A stretch of 64,000 nucleotides of DNA from Bacillus gaemokensis (GCF_001590835.1 NZ_LTAQ01000001.1:882572-946571), one strand, 5' to 3'. Counted from the stretch's first letter, positions 47,936-57,508 are shown. Translations and numbers: made by a program. Notes: generated by a model not told the origin, from the letters alone.

Positions 47936-48094
47936 ATAAAGTGAAACTTTAATCAGTGGGGTTTTCTTCATCCCCCACTGATTATTAGCCTTCACCAATC
48001 GGGTTTTTACGGGCAGTTGATCCCTCACCTATCTTCCTCGTTTCTCTCTATATCTTGAAGTGGGGGTCTTACTACCCTAAAATAGCGGGATAAA
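47936..48094 (+). repeat. bcr1-like repeat, copy 3 (159 bp), ATAAA at both ends
   Basis: Starts ATAAAGTGAAACTTTAATC and ends CGGGATAAA. The ATAAA at both ends (complement of TTTAT) is what I recall as the target duplication of bcr1. Stem A is intact; stem B has one mismatch (GGGCAGT/ACTACCC). It ends 20 bases before the ribosome site of the ankyrin gene. Confidence 0.82.
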
Positions 48095-48131
48095 AGTAAG
48101 AGCAATCTTGATAAGAAGGTGGTGAACTTCC

Positions 48132-48812
48132 CTGTTAAAAAGAACGTTAAGTATGATATGTTGTGTATTCTTTTTACAAGGCTGTACACAAGAACAAGAA
48201 CCTAAAAAGGAGATGAAAAACATGGAGGAGCAATTACTTACGGCTACCGAGAAAAAAGAGACAGCTACCGTTATATCATTACTTAGGCAAGGAACAAATA
48301 TAAATGTAACAGATAATAAAGGACGTACTCCCATTATGATTGCTACATACGGAAATGATGTAAAAACTGCAAAAATACTACTTGATGCCGGGGCTGATGT
48401 GAACATCCAAGATGGGATGAAAAACAACCCGTTCTTATACGCTGGTGCTGAAGGCTATTTAGAAATTTTAAAACTAACAATTGATGCCGGCGCCGATCCA
48501 GCACTTACAAATCGTTATGGGGGAACAGCTCTTATTCCAGCAGCAGAACATGACTATGTCGACGTAATAAAAGAAATGCTAACTCGAACAAACATTGATG
48601 TAAACCATGTAAATAACCTCGGATGGACCGCTTTAAAGGAAGCCATCGTACTAAGTAATGGGAATGAAAAACAACAACAAGTAATACACCTCTTAATTGA
48701 ACATGGCGCTAATATAAACATTCCGGATCATGATGGAATTACTCCACTACAACATGCACGCGCTCACAACTTTAAAGAAATTGAAGAGATTTTACTACAA
48801 GCAGGTGCCTAG
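48132..48812 (+). CDS. Ankyrin-repeat lipoprotein, 226 aa
   Basis: Lipobox LQGC ends a signal reading LKRTLSMICCVFFLQGC. The first ATG (48153) falls inside the signal and lacks a ribosome site, whereas a CTG at 48132 has AGAAGGTGGTG at normal distance and supplies the Lys-Arg. I therefore propose a CTG start. Residues ~35-225 hold about five ankyrin repeats (KGRTPIMIATYGNDVKTAKI, LLDAGADVNIQDG, DGITPLQHARAHNFKEIEEI). An outer-face protein-binding role is likely. Confidence 0.8.
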   Translation: MLKRTLSMICCVFFLQGCTQEQEPKKEMKNMEEQLLTATEKKETATVISLLRQGTNINVTDNKGRTPIMIATYGNDVKTAKILLDAGADVNIQDGMKNNPFLYAGAEGYLEILKLTIDAGADPALTNRYGGTALIPAAEHDYVDVIKEMLTRTNIDVNHVNNLGWTALKEAIVLSNGNEKQQQVIHLLIEHGANINIPDHDGITPLQHARAHNFKEIEEILLQAGA

Positions 48813-48856
48813 AAATCAACTGTTCATGAATAGGCGATTGTATAATGTAAAATCAT

Positions 48857-48887
48857 CCGAAGTGCTTGTAGTAAGAGAGCACTTCGG
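48857..48887 (+). terminator. Hairpin after the ankyrin gene
   Basis: CCGAAGTGCT-tgtagtaagag-AGCACTTCGG, a perfect 10-bp stem; T-run weak. Confidence 0.55.
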
Positions 48888-49002
48888 GTATATCTAGATT
48901 TTAATTTTTGTTTCTTTCCCATACATATGCTACATTATAGTTGCCACACATGGCTACACGGCTATACAACTTATAGCAATTCATTATAGGGTGGGAAAAG
49001 AC

Positions 49003-49929
49003 ATGAACAAACCTCGAATTGGTATGATTGGACTAGGAAGCATTGCTCAAAAAGCGTATCTTCCAACACTTACAAAGGAAACAAATTGGACTTTTATGGG
49101 AGCGTTTACACCAAATTTTGAAAAGCGCAAACAAATTTGTGGGCAATATCGTATTCAAGACTTCTCTAGCATACAAACGCTCGCTTCAGAATGTGACGCA
49201 ATGTTTGTACATAGTTCCACTGCAACTCATTATGAAATTGTTTCCGAACTTCTTCAAAAAGGAATCGATGTTTACGTTGATAAACCGTTAGCTGCTACAA
49301 CCGAACAAGCTGAAATACTAGTAGAACTTAGTGAAAAGCATAATCGAAAACTTATGGTTGGCTTCAATCGCCGTTTCGTTCCTATGTATGTTGCTGCGAA
49401 AGAACAAGCAAATGATATTTCATGGATTCGGATTGAAAAACATCGCACAAACAAAGTCGGTCCGTATACATACGACTTTACAATGCTGGATGATTATTTG
49501 CATATTGTCGATACGGCTCGCTGGTTAGCTAATGGTGACCTTCGCGTTGTTCACGATATGGTGCAAACTAATGAAAAAGATGAACTTCTTTATGGGCATC
49601 ATACATATACAAGTACACACGGTACATTACTTTCTACCGCTATGCATCGCCATGCTGGAACAAATTTAGAACAAATCGAGCTTGTCACAACAGGAAAAAT
49701 CATTCGTGTAAAGAACATGAATACACTAGAAATCGAGCAAGATAATCATGTTACACAAAGCGGTTCGCCTTCATGGGAAACAACATTAAAACAGCGAGGG
49801 TTCGAAGATGCTGTACATCATTTCATCGATTGTGTACAAGGAGATACGAAACCTCTTATTGATGGAATAGAAGGATTAAAATCACAGCAACTGTTGCAAT
49901 CATTACTACAACCTGTTAAAAGAAAGTAA
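49003..49929 (+). CDS. Gfo/Idh/MocA-family oxidoreductase, 308 aa
   Basis: N-terminal Rossmann loop RIGMIGLGSIAQKAYLPTL and VYVDKPLAATTEQAEILVEL with the family Lys; a C-terminal alpha/beta domain follows the MVGFNRRFVPMY segment. NAD(P)-dependent oxidation or reduction of a sugar or related compound, substrate unknown. Start ATG at 49003 has GGGTGGG upstream. Confidence 0.9.
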   Translation: MNKPRIGMIGLGSIAQKAYLPTLTKETNWTFMGAFTPNFEKRKQICGQYRIQDFSSIQTLASECDAMFVHSSTATHYEIVSELLQKGIDVYVDKPLAATTEQAEILVELSEKHNRKLMVGFNRRFVPMYVAAKEQANDISWIRIEKHRTNKVGPYTYDFTMLDDYLHIVDTARWLANGDLRVVHDMVQTNEKDELLYGHHTYTSTHGTLLSTAMHRHAGTNLEQIELVTTGKIIRVKNMNTLEIEQDNHVTQSGSPSWETTLKQRGFEDAVHHFIDCVQGDTKPLIDGIEGLKSQQLLQSLLQPVKRK

Positions 49930-50084
49930 ATTGCAGAATTTAGATTTTACGGAAGGAAACGGATACATTTTTCTGAATTTACTTTCATTCCCATTCACTC
50001 TTTATTTCTACTACAGATTTCTATAGAATGTTTGATAGGAATTATAAATTTCATACTGAATCGTGGAAAGGATGGGAATCACAA

Positions 50085-50483
50085 ATGTTGAACGAATTTA
50101 AAAAGTTCGCTTTAAAAGGGAATGTTATTGATCTAGCTGTCGGGGTTGTAATTGGTGGTGCATTTGGTAAAATTGTTTCTTCATTAGTAGGCGATGTTAT
50201 CATGCCATTGATCGGATTACTACTTGGTGGAATAAACTTCAAAGGACTTTCCTTTACATTCTATGACGCACAAGTTAAATATGGCGCATTTATTCAAACA
50301 GTTGTTGACTTCTTAATTATCGCTTTCTCCATTTTCTTATTCATTAAGCTCTTCAACAAACTAACATTCAAAAAAGAAGAAGAAAAGAAAGAAGAAGTAC
50401 CAGAACCAACAAAAGAAGAAGTACTTCTTGGCGAAATTCGTGACTTATTGAAACAACAAAACGCTTCAAAAGACAACGCGTAA
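50085..50483 (+). CDS. mscL: Large-conductance mechanosensitive channel MscL, 132 aa
   Basis: Opens on hypo-osmotic shock to release solutes. N-terminal [20 protein letters not shown] runs into TM1 ([20 protein letters not shown]), and TM2 is [20 protein letters not shown]. The cytoplasmic tail is a Lys/Glu helix. Typical length. Start with AAAGGATGGG upstream. Confidence 0.97.
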   Translation: MLNEFKKFALKGNVIDLAVGVVIGGAFGKIVSSLVGDVIMPLIGLLLGGINFKGLSFTFYDAQVKYGAFIQTVVDFLIIAFSIFLFIKLFNKLTFKKEEEKKEEVPEPTKEEVLLGEIRDLLKQQNASKDNA

Positions 50484-50500
50484 TAGAACGGTAGAACGTA

Positions 50501-50533
50501 CAAAAGGCATGCCCCTTATGGGACATGCCTTTC
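50501..50533 (+). terminator. Terminator of mscL
   Basis: AAAAGGCATGCCC-cttat-GGGACATGCCTTT stem followed by T-rich bases; may also end the convergent gene. Confidence 0.85.
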
Positions 50534-50541
50534 TTTATATC

Positions 50542-50814
50542 TTATAACGTTTCCGAATTCATATGAATAAACCAAATAATACCGGCAACCATTAATACCA
50601 TGATAGAACCTGCAAACAATGTAATTGCAACAAATACAAAACTTGTGCTTACATCAGCTGAAATACTTTCAATAAAAATAGAAGTTACATACGTGATAAG
50701 GGCAATCCCGGCAAGAATACTTCCTGGAACAAAGCGCTTTAAGCCATCTTGTTTTAACGTCATATATGCAAACAACGCAGTCATACAAAGCGTAATTATC
50801 CAAAGAATGATCAT
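50542..50814 (-). CDS. Small membrane protein, 90 aa
   Basis: Three hydrophobic helices, at about 2-20, 30-50 and 58-84 (FVFVAITLFAGSIMVLMVAG), with a Lys-rich first loop. No family recognised. It lies convergent to mscL and shares its terminator region; GGGGGGAAGAAT precedes the ATG. Confidence 0.65.
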   Translation of the reverse strand: MIILWIITLCMTALFAYMTLKQDGLKRFVPGSILAGIALITYVTSIFIESISADVSTSFVFVAITLFAGSIMVLMVAGIIWFIHMNSETL

Positions 50815-50973
50815 CTATTCTTCCCCCCTCACAAACCTTTTCTTTTTATTATACATGACATTGCGTAGTTATAGGGGAATTCTATTCAGACGCAGATTAT
50901 AAATTGAATGCTTTCCGCCTCTATTCTCCCTCGGTAAATACATACTAAGATAGAATAAAAAGGAGAAAAGTAC

Positions 50974-51546
50974 ATGATGAAATTACTACACTTCCCCCAA
51001 GAGGATTGTCCACTATATTTAAAAGAACAAATTATTTCTCTTATGCAGCAAGAGTGGCCTGAAGTGTTTGTAAGTGAAAAAGACGTACATTGGCCAGATT
51101 CTCCAGAAACATACCCTATTTCTCTCGTACTTGTCGAAAATCACATAGTTATAAGTCATGTTTCCATTCCACATACATACATAAAACATAGAGATCAAAC
51201 ATATAAAGCATACGGGCTAAGTGAAGTTATGACAAATCCTACTTATCGTCACCAAGGGTATGGGTTAAAGCTTATAAAAGAAGCTGCTTTGTTTATAGAA
51301 AAGCAAAAACCGGATATCAGCATATTTACTTGTAAACCAAATTTAGTTTCCTTTTACAGGCAAGGAGGATGGATAGAACAACCTTATACATACCTAGTTG
51401 GTGGCACACGCCTCAAACCCTTCCGAAGTGATGCTTTAGGATTATCAACGATGATGCGCTTATTTTCCGACAAAGCTCTTAAGCATCAACATACATTTGA
51501 GGAAACAGATATTCACCTTGAATTAGGCGAAAATAAACTTTGGTAA
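50974..51546 (+). CDS. GNAT-family N-acetyltransferase, 190 aa
   Basis: Acetyl-CoA loop YRHQGYGLKLIKEAALFIEK near residue 90 (Q-G-Y-G pattern), with the preceding strand KAYGLSEVMTNP and the late SFYRQGGWIEQPYTYL. Substrate unknown. AAAAGGAG precedes tandem ATGs. Transcribed alone. Confidence 0.88.
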   Translation: MMKLLHFPQEDCPLYLKEQIISLMQQEWPEVFVSEKDVHWPDSPETYPISLVLVENHIVISHVSIPHTYIKHRDQTYKAYGLSEVMTNPTYRHQGYGLKLIKEAALFIEKQKPDISIFTCKPNLVSFYRQGGWIEQPYTYLVGGTRLKPFRSDALGLSTMMRLFSDKALKHQHTFEETDIHLELGENKLW

Positions 51547-51569
51547 AAAAACATTTCACATTCATATAA

Positions 51570-51893
51570 ATGACAACACAAAAAGGTAAACTAATAGAAG
51601 CTTTTATTCAAAATATTGCAGAAGGTAAACTATCTTCTGTCATTGAACATATAACAGAAGTATCCAGTGGACTGTAGTAGGTAATTTATTTATTCGAGGA
51701 AACAATGAACACGAATGAATATAAAGAGCTAATTATCACCAATACGATCACACATGGCATTACAGCGGTCATTGATGGCACAGTAAAAGTAGATGAGGAA
51801 AAGACCCTTTCTTTCTACCATATTTTCCGTTTTAACAAATTTAAAGACGGCAAAATTAAAGAGATTACATCCTATATAATTGAAAACAAATAA
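51570..51893 (+). pseudogene. Decayed SnoaL-like (NTF2-fold) gene
   Basis: Three pieces in three steps: MTTQKGKLIEAFIQNIAEGK and SSVIEHITE in one frame, WTVVGNLFIRGNNEHE in the next, then MNTNEYKELIITNTITHGIT and FNKFKDGKIKEITSYIIENK. Together they resemble one SnoaL/NTF2-like domain (~130 residues) with at least two indels and a missing piece. The last piece alone could still be translated (62 aa) but would lack half the fold. Confidence 0.7.
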
Positions 51894-51925
51894 AAAACTC
51901 ACAGCACCAAGCTGTGAGTTTTTCT
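51894..51925. terminator. Terminator of ccpA (bidirectional)
   Basis: AAAAACTCACAGC-accaa-GCTGTGAGTTTTT stem five bases past the ccpA stop. Confidence 0.92.
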
Positions 51926-51930
51926 TATTC

Positions 51931-52929
51931 TTACTTCGTTGAATTTCTAAATTGAATACGGTGAGGTAAGATAACTGTATGATCTTCTACTTTTTCTTTG
52001 TTCATATATTTTGTAAGCAAGCGCATTGCTACTGCACCGATATCATACATTGGTTGTACAACTGTTGAAAGTTGCGGGCGTACCATTAATGCAAGACGTG
52101 TATTATCAAAGCCAAGTACTTCTACGTCTTCTGGTACATTTAGTCCAGCGTCTTGCACTGCGTGGATTACACCTAGTGCCATTTCATCTGAAGATACGAA
52201 GATTGCTGTTGGTTTTTGGTCAGCTTCCCAAAGCTTTTCAAATGCTTCGATACCTGAGTCGTATGTGTAATCTCCATCGATTACAAGAGCTTCATCATAT
52301 GCGATGCCAACTTCTTCTAACGCCTTTTTATAACCTTGTAATTTCTTCGCGCTTCCTGCTTTGTCAATGTAAGGGCCCGATACAAAACCGATACGCTTAT
52401 GACCTTGTTCTAGGAAATGCTTCATTGCATCATAAGCTGCTTGTGTATAATCAATATTTACTGATGAAGTTTCATTCGCCTCATCAAATGATGCTGCTAA
52501 GACGATTGGTACTGGAGATTTTTTAAATTCTTCTACATGGATGTCTGTAATATCTTCACCCATGAATACAATACCGTCCACTTGTTTACCAAGCATTGTA
52601 TTTAATAAGTGGAATTCTTTTTCTTTATTTTGATCCGAGTTACTTAAAATGATGTTATATTTGTACATTGTTGCGATATCTTCAATCCCACGTGCAAGTT
52701 CTGCATAAAACGTATTCGAGATATCTGGAATAATAACACCTACTGTTGTTGTCTTTTTACTTGCTAGTCCACGTGCTACCGCATTTGGGCGGTACCCTAA
52801 ACGATCAATTGCTTCTAATACTTTCTTTCTTGTTGTAGGCTTTACATTTGGGTTACCGTTCACAACACGTGATACGGTTGCCATCGAGACATTTGCCTCG
52901 CGTGCTACATCATAGATTGTTACGTTCAT
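51931..52929 (-). CDS. ccpA: Catabolite control protein A, 332 aa
   Basis: LacI-family master regulator of carbon catabolite control, acting with HPr-Ser46-P at cre sites. [23 protein letters not shown] plus hinge [15 protein letters not shown], then periplasmic-binding-like core ([16 protein letters not shown]). Length equals known Bacillus CcpA. The start at 52929 is set by comparison; GAAGGAG is somewhat distant. Candidate targets in this window are ackA, megL and acsA. Confidence 0.97.
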   Translation of the reverse strand: MNVTIYDVAREANVSMATVSRVVNGNPNVKPTTRKKVLEAIDRLGYRPNAVARGLASKKTTTVGVIIPDISNTFYAELARGIEDIATMYKYNIILSNSDQNKEKEFHLLNTMLGKQVDGIVFMGEDITDIHVEEFKKSPVPIVLAASFDEANETSSVNIDYTQAAYDAMKHFLEQGHKRIGFVSGPYIDKAGSAKKLQGYKKALEEVGIAYDEALVIDGDYTYDSGIEAFEKLWEADQKPTAIFVSSDEMALGVIHAVQDAGLNVPEDVEVLGFDNTRLALMVRPQLSTVVQPMYDIGAVAMRLLTKYMNKEKVEDHTVILPHRIQFRNSTK

Positions 52930-52987
52930 CTCTTCGCACACTCCTTCTATTTATGTTATCTATCTTATGTATCGGTTCACTTGAATG

Positions 52988-53018
52988 AAAAAAAGACATC
53001 AACTCTATTTGAAGATGT
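52988..53018 (-). terminator. Terminator upstream of ccpA
   Basis: GACATCT-tcaaatagagt-TGATGTC followed by seven T on the minus strand; shields ccpA from transcription from aroA. Between it and 53159 I see no further feature. Confidence 0.75.
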
Positions 53019-53158
53019 CACCAATCGTCCCGAGTCCTTTTACTAATGATACGATAAAAATACAGGCTCATACAATATTTTCCCGCAAAAGTTTCGAAAA
53101 AATTCGCTTGTTTTCTCCTATTTTCGTATTTTTTATGTAAAAAAGGACATTTTCTGCA

Positions 53159-53312
53159 TAAAATGAAACTTTAATCAATGGATATTTTCTTCACCCCCAC
53201 TGATTATCAGCCCTCGCCAATTGGGCTTTTGAAGACCGTTTCTCTCCGACCTACCGTGTATGCTTTCGCTGAATTCCAAGGTGGGAGTAATTACCACCTG
53301 TTTTACAGAGAA
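53159..53312 (+). repeat. bcr1-like repeat, copy 4 (decayed)
   Basis: Begins ATAAAATGAAACTTTAATC; many substitutions. Stem A is reduced (AATCAATGG / CCACTGATT), and the 3' half is recognisable only by CCAAGGTGGGAG and ACCACC. Confidence 0.65.
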
Positions 53313-53343
53313 AAGTCTATGCACAAGTGTCGCATAGACCTTA
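53313..53343 (-). terminator. Terminator of aroA
   Basis: AAGGTCTATGC-gacacttgt-GCATAGACTTTT on the minus strand, 13 bases past the aroA stop. Confidence 0.8.
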
Positions 53344-53355
53344 ATTTTTAAAAAA

Positions 53356-54426
53356 CTATCTACCACGAAATGCTTTTAATTCTTTCATAAATTGATTGAA
53401 TTCTGGAATATCCATTTGTTGTGCTGAATCTGATAATGCTACAGCTGGATCCGGATGTACTTCAGCCATGACCGCATCAGCACCGATCGCCATTGCTGCT
53501 TTTGCAGTTGGTAACAGAAGGTCACGACGCCCTGTAGAATGCGTTACATCGACTACAACAGGTAAATGTGTTTCTTTCTTTAAAATCGGTACAGCGGAAA
53601 TGTCTAGCGTATTACGTGTTGCTTTCTCATATGTTCGAATACCACGTTCACATAAAATAATATCTCCATTACCTTGTGCAATAATATATTCTGCCGCATA
53701 TATAAACTCTTCAATCGTCGCTGATAAACCGCGTTTTAATAATACTGGTTTTTTCACAGCACCCGCAGCTTTGAGCAGTTCGAAGTTTTGCATATTACGT
53801 GCCCCAATTTGAATCACATCAACATAATCTAATGCCATTTCAATATCATTCGGATTCAAAATTTCACTAATAACCGCTAAATCATATTCATCCGCAACTT
53901 GACGTAAAATCTGTAATCCTTCTAATCCAAGACCTTGGAAATCATAAGGTGATGTACGAGGTTTAAATGCACCACCGCGCATAAGCTTTAATCCTTGTTC
54001 TTTCATTGCTTCCGCTACTTGACGCACTTGCTCATAACTTTCTACCGCACAAGGTCCCATAATAAAGTGAGGATTTCCATCACCAATTTTTTCACCTTTT
54101 ATATCAACAATCGTATCTTCTGCCTTTTTCTTACGCGAAACAAGAAGCGCCTTGCGATGATCGTCTTCTTGTAATTCTAAGCCTGTCTGAAAAATTTGTT
54201 TAAAAATATGCTGAAGCGTAGATGTTTCAAACGGTCCATCGTTCTTCTCCGCAATTAAATCCAGCATGCTTCTTTCACGTACAGGGTCAAATCGTTTCAC
54301 ACCTTGTACTTCTTTCAATTTACCGACTTCTTGAACAAGACGACCTCTTTCATTTAGTAATTCTAAAATTTGTAGGTTCATTTGATCGATTTGAGAACGT
54401 AAACGATCTAGTTCTTGTGATGCCAT
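53356..54426 (-). CDS. aroA: DAHP synthase fused to chorismate mutase, 356 aa
   Basis: First step of aromatic amino-acid synthesis. Residues 1-90 are an AroQ-type chorismate mutase ([20 protein letters not shown]); residues ~105-356 are the type I-beta DAHP synthase barrel with [33 protein letters not shown] and [15 protein letters not shown]. In B. subtilis the mutase domain senses chorismate/prephenate for feedback. AGAGGTGG before the ATG. Upstream of ccpA as in B. subtilis. Confidence 0.97.
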   Translation of the reverse strand: MASQELDRLRSQIDQMNLQILELLNERGRLVQEVGKLKEVQGVKRFDPVRERSMLDLIAEKNDGPFETSTLQHIFKQIFQTGLELQEDDHRKALLVSRKKKAEDTIVDIKGEKIGDGNPHFIMGPCAVESYEQVRQVAEAMKEQGLKLMRGGAFKPRTSPYDFQGLGLEGLQILRQVADEYDLAVISEILNPNDIEMALDYVDVIQIGARNMQNFELLKAAGAVKKPVLLKRGLSATIEEFIYAAEYIIAQGNGDIILCERGIRTYEKATRNTLDISAVPILKKETHLPVVVDVTHSTGRRDLLLPTAKAAMAIGADAVMAEVHPDPAVALSDSAQQMDIPEFNQFMKELKAFRGR

Positions 54427-54571
54427 AAGAAAGCCACCTCTTTCAAAGTTGTTTATATATATGTTTAATTACTTTATTATCATGTTTAAGATAACTTATT
54501 ATATCGGATAGACATCAGGTTGTCACATGATATACTTTACAAATATATTTAATAAATCCTAAAACAAAAAG

Positions 54572-54598
54572 AAGCAAGCGAATCCGCTTGCTTCTTCC
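54572..54598 (-). terminator. Terminator of ytxG-ytxJ
   Basis: AGAAGCAAGCGGA-tt-CGCTTGCTTCT followed by TTTTTG on the minus strand. Confidence 0.88.
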
Positions 54599-54924
54599 TA
54601 CTTCACATTCTCTTCTAAAGTTTGCTTCTTAATATTCCAATGAGATGTATGCCATACCGCCATACCATCTTTTATGTACAGCACTTGTGGAGACTCATGT
54701 TTAATACCGAAGTGCTCTGCGATACGGTTTGAAACATCTCTTGCATCTTGCACGTATAAATAATACGCAGGTGTTTCTTTTTCATCATGACAATATGCTT
54801 CAAATTCTGTATATGCTCCGTGGCTAATTGGGCATGTTGTACTATGTTTAAAAAGGATATATGGTTCTGGTGTTTCTAATAATGCTTCAAACTCTTCCAT
54901 TGTTTCAATCTTTGTCATGCTCAT
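54598..54924 (-). CDS. ytxJ: YtxJ, bacillithiol-system monothiol redox protein, 108 aa
   Basis: Thioredoxin-like fold with a single active-site Cys in LFKHSTTCPISHGAYTEF (CPIS). Family name is 'bacillithiol system redox-active protein YtxJ', thought to help reduce S-bacillithiolated proteins. Start at 54924 with GAGAGGTGA upstream gives the B. subtilis length. It lies one base after ytxG; ytxH, found between them in B. subtilis, is missing here. Confidence 0.93.
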   Translation of the reverse strand: MSMTKIETMEEFEALLETPEPYILFKHSTTCPISHGAYTEFEAYCHDEKETPAYYLYVQDARDVSNRIAEHFGIKHESPQVLYIKDGMAVWHTSHWNIKKQTLEENVK

Positions 54925-54925
54925 T

Positions 54926-55429
54926 TTATTCACCTCTCATACGAATCGGAAGTCTAGAACGCTTCTCTTTCTTCTCTGCTTTCTCTAACTTCTTCTCAGC
55001 TTTTTCTAGCTTCTTTTCTTGTCTAGTAGCACGGTAGTGATTGTAGACTTCAATCGCTGCACTACTCCATTGTACAACTTGCGCTACTTTATCTGCATTA
55101 TTTTCAATTTCATTCGTAACAGAATCCGATACACTGCGAAGCTTCGTATTTAAAGAATGAATTGTTGTTCCGATTCCATCTACGCCTTCTACTACTTTAT
55201 TTAACGACTGTGACTTCTGTTGAATATCATCAGCTAACGCGTTCGTCTTATGTAATAATTGCTCCGTCTCTACGCTTATCCCTTGCATTTGCTTTTCTAA
55301 TCCTTCTAGTGTTCCTGCAACATTTTCAAGTGTCTTCTGAACCGATAGTAATGTTCTACATACATATACCACCAATACAGCAAAAGCAATTGCGATAATA
55401 GCTGCACTTACATATAAAAGAACTTGCAT
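54926..55429 (-). CDS. ytxG: YtxG, DUF948 protein, 167 aa
   Basis: One N-terminal membrane helix (LLYVSAAIIAIAFAVLVVYV), then a long helical region typical of DUF948 (VQKTLENVAGTLEGLEKQMQ), with a basic Lys-rich end that contains a direct repeat (KKLEKAEKKLEKAEKKEK). Likely membrane-attached structural or stress protein; function unknown. Start at 55429 with AAAGGAAGTGA. Confidence 0.9.
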   Translation of the reverse strand: MQVLLYVSAAIIAIAFAVLVVYVCRTLLSVQKTLENVAGTLEGLEKQMQGISVETEQLLHKTNALADDIQQKSQSLNKVVEGVDGIGTTIHSLNTKLRSVSDSVTNEIENNADKVAQVVQWSSAAIEVYNHYRATRQEKKLEKAEKKLEKAEKKEKRSRLPIRMRGE

Positions 55430-55616
55430 TTCATCACTTCCTTTATCTTTTTCATACTTTCTCCTATTATACAATCATTTTCCGTTTCGTTCTAACCCTT
55501 GTCGTTTCATTGGAATTTTCATACTTGTTCGTCAAATGTACCATAAATCATTAAACAAATTCCAGCAAGTAGGTTACAATATAAAAGGATACATAATTAG
55601 TAGGGAGGCTTTACAT

Positions 55617-56732
55617 ATGAAAGATCCACGCATTGAAACTTTAGCACATAATTTAATTAACTACTCCATCCGCTTACAAAAAGGCGAAAAAGTATTGATT
55701 GAAAACTTTGGTCTGCAAAAAGAACTTGTAACTGCACTTGTGAAAGAAGCATATGCAGCTGGTGGTTTCCCGTTCGTTTCATTGAAAGACCATCAAGTAG
55801 ATCGTTCTTTATTAATGGGTGCTACTGAAGAGCACTTCGAGCAAATCGCTGCATATGAAGCAAGCGTAATGAAAGATATGGATGCTTATATCGGTCTTCG
55901 CTCTGGTGATAACATTAATGAACAAGCTGACGTTCCAAGTGAACGTATGAAAATCCATGGTCAAACAGTAGGTAAAAAAGTTCATAGAGACATCCGTGTT
56001 CCAAAAACACGATGGGTTGTTCTTCGCTACCCAAATGCGTCTATGGCACAGCTTGCAAAAATGAGCACAGAAGCATTCGAAGACTTCTACTTCGAAGTAT
56101 GTAACTTAGATTACGGCAAAATGGATAAAGCAATGGATAACCTTGTTGAACTCATGAACAGAACAGATAAAGTTCGCCTTGCTGGTCCTGGAACTGACTT
56201 AACATTCTCTATTAAAGATATTCCAGCTATTAAATGCTCGGGTCATTTAAATATTCCAGACGGTGAAGTATACTCTGCACCAGTTCGCGATTCTGTTAAC
56301 GGTACAGTTTCTTACAACACACCATCGCCTTACAATGGCTATACATTCGAAAATGTACAACTTACATTTAAAAACGGTCAAATCATTGAAGCAACTGCGA
56401 ACGATACAGAACGTATCAACAAAATCTTTGATACAGATGAAGGTGCACGCTACGTTGGTGAATTTGCAATCGGCGTAAACCCATACATCTTACATCCAAT
56501 GGGCGATATCCTATTTGATGAAAAAATCGATGGCAGCTTCCACTTCACTCCTGGACAAGCTTACGACGATGCATGGAATGGCAATAACTCTAACATCCAC
56601 TGGGATTTAGTATGCATCCAACGTCCTGAATACGGCGGAGGCGAAATTTACTTCGACGACGTATTAATCCGTAAAGACGGTCGCTTCGTGGTACCTGAAT
56701 TAGAAGCTTTAAATCCTGAGAACTTAAAATAG
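55617..56732 (+). CDS. M29-family metallo-aminopeptidase, 371 aa
   Basis: Cocatalytic-metal aminopeptidase of the AmpS/PepS/AP-T family. Metal-ligand candidates lie in LNIPDGEVYSAPVRDSVNG, ARYVGEFAIGVNPYI, GSFHFTPGQAY and GGGEIYFDDVLIRKDG. Releases N-terminal residues from peptides in the cytoplasm. Start at 55617 with AGGGAGG upstream; the longer frame has none. Codon use shows good expression. Confidence 0.94.
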   Translation: MKDPRIETLAHNLINYSIRLQKGEKVLIENFGLQKELVTALVKEAYAAGGFPFVSLKDHQVDRSLLMGATEEHFEQIAAYEASVMKDMDAYIGLRSGDNINEQADVPSERMKIHGQTVGKKVHRDIRVPKTRWVVLRYPNASMAQLAKMSTEAFEDFYFEVCNLDYGKMDKAMDNLVELMNRTDKVRLAGPGTDLTFSIKDIPAIKCSGHLNIPDGEVYSAPVRDSVNGTVSYNTPSPYNGYTFENVQLTFKNGQIIEATANDTERINKIFDTDEGARYVGEFAIGVNPYILHPMGDILFDEKIDGSFHFTPGQAYDDAWNGNNSNIHWDLVCIQRPEYGGGEIYFDDVLIRKDGRFVVPELEALNPENLK

Positions 56733-56737
56733 AACAA

Positions 56738-56773
56738 AGAAGAGCTCTCCTTTTCGTTAGGAGAGCTCTTTTT
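56738..56773 (+). terminator. Terminator of the aminopeptidase gene
   Basis: AAGAGCTCTCC-ttttcgtta-GGAGAGCTCTT followed by T-run. Confidence 0.92.
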
Positions 56774-56782
56774 ATGTGTCGT

Positions 56783-56825
56783 ATTTTGCCGAATGGTCGA
56801 TACGTTGTGTTGAATCGCCGATATT
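56783..56825 (-). repeat. 21-bp-unit repeat block C (2 units)
   Basis: Minus strand: TATCGGCGATTCAACACAACG then TATCGACCATTCGGCAAAATA, exactly 21 bases apart. It starts in the stop codon of the 61-aa gene (AAATAATATCGGCG), the same junction as block B. Confidence 0.8.
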
Positions 56826-57009
56826 ATTTCTCTATTTTATGTTCCTTACTTCGAGTTTGACGAGAATGATAATACAACAAAAGTACAACTGCTAAAATGC
56901 CTACCGCTACCGATACATACAAAGGCCACCCCCAGCGAACATGCCCTCTGACACAAACGACCAGTACCATCAATAATTCAAAACAAAATAACAGCCGAAA
57001 ATGTTTCAT
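56824..57009 (-). CDS. Small two-helix membrane protein, 61 aa
   Basis: Helices at about 4-20 (RLLFCFELLMVLVVCV) and 29-47 (LYVSVAVGILAVVLLLYY), with a basic tail (RQTRSKEHKIEK). No family recognised. It follows the PH-domain gene by 20 bases and is probably cotranscribed; GGGAGG is rather far, GAGAG nearer. Confidence 0.6.
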   Translation of the reverse strand: MKHFRLLFCFELLMVLVVCVRGHVRWGWPLYVSVAVGILAVVLLLYYHSRQTRSKEHKIEK

Positions 57010-57029
57010 GTTTCATCTCTCGCCTCCCA

Positions 57030-57428
57030 TTATGCTTTCACATCTATTTTCACATGTGGATTCGCTTCTTGAATGAGTGACAAAAACTTCTCCTTCCCTT
57101 TTGGCATAGCAAGCATATGTACTTTATATTGATTTGTTGTAATTTCGAGTGATTTTCCAACTTGACGAATAACTCTCACATCAGATAACACAATGTCATC
57201 ATTCAATATACCGTACTTTAATACACCATTTTCTACAGTATGTTTCTTAATAAATACTTCCCAAACGAGTGGTACATTTACAATAAGACAGATCGCCATT
57301 CCTATCAGTGCTGATCCCCAGTTCCCTTTGTTTATAATCAGCATCCCGATTGGTAAAACAACCATAAGAATTAACATCGCACTTACAAAAATCATAATTG
57401 GTGTGCTTCTTTGAATAGGAAAGTTCAT
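57030..57428 (-). CDS. Bacterial PH-domain membrane protein, 132 aa
   Basis: Two membrane helices (residues ~10-32 and ~38-58) then a small PH-like domain: KHTVENGVLKYGILNDDIVL, VRVIRQVGKSLEITTNQYKV. This matches the bPH family formerly DUF1200. Function unknown. GGAGGTGATGAT upstream of the ATG. Confidence 0.8.
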   Translation of the reverse strand: MNFPIQRSTPIMIFVSAMLILMVVLPIGMLIINKGNWGSALIGMAICLIVNVPLVWEVFIKKHTVENGVLKYGILNDDIVLSDVRVIRQVGKSLEITTNQYKVHMLAMPKGKEKFLSLIQEANPHVKIDVKA

Positions 57429-57476
57429 ATCATCACCTCCACCCCTAATTATACTATATTTTCCATTTCTACCAAC

Positions 57477-57508
57477 AAAAATAGAGACCTTTTTGATCTC
57501 TATTTTTC
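57477..57508 (-). terminator. Terminator of the tandem GNAT genes
   Basis: AAAAATAGAGATC-aaaa-GGTCTCTATTTTT stem at the end of the second GNAT gene. Confidence 0.85.
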
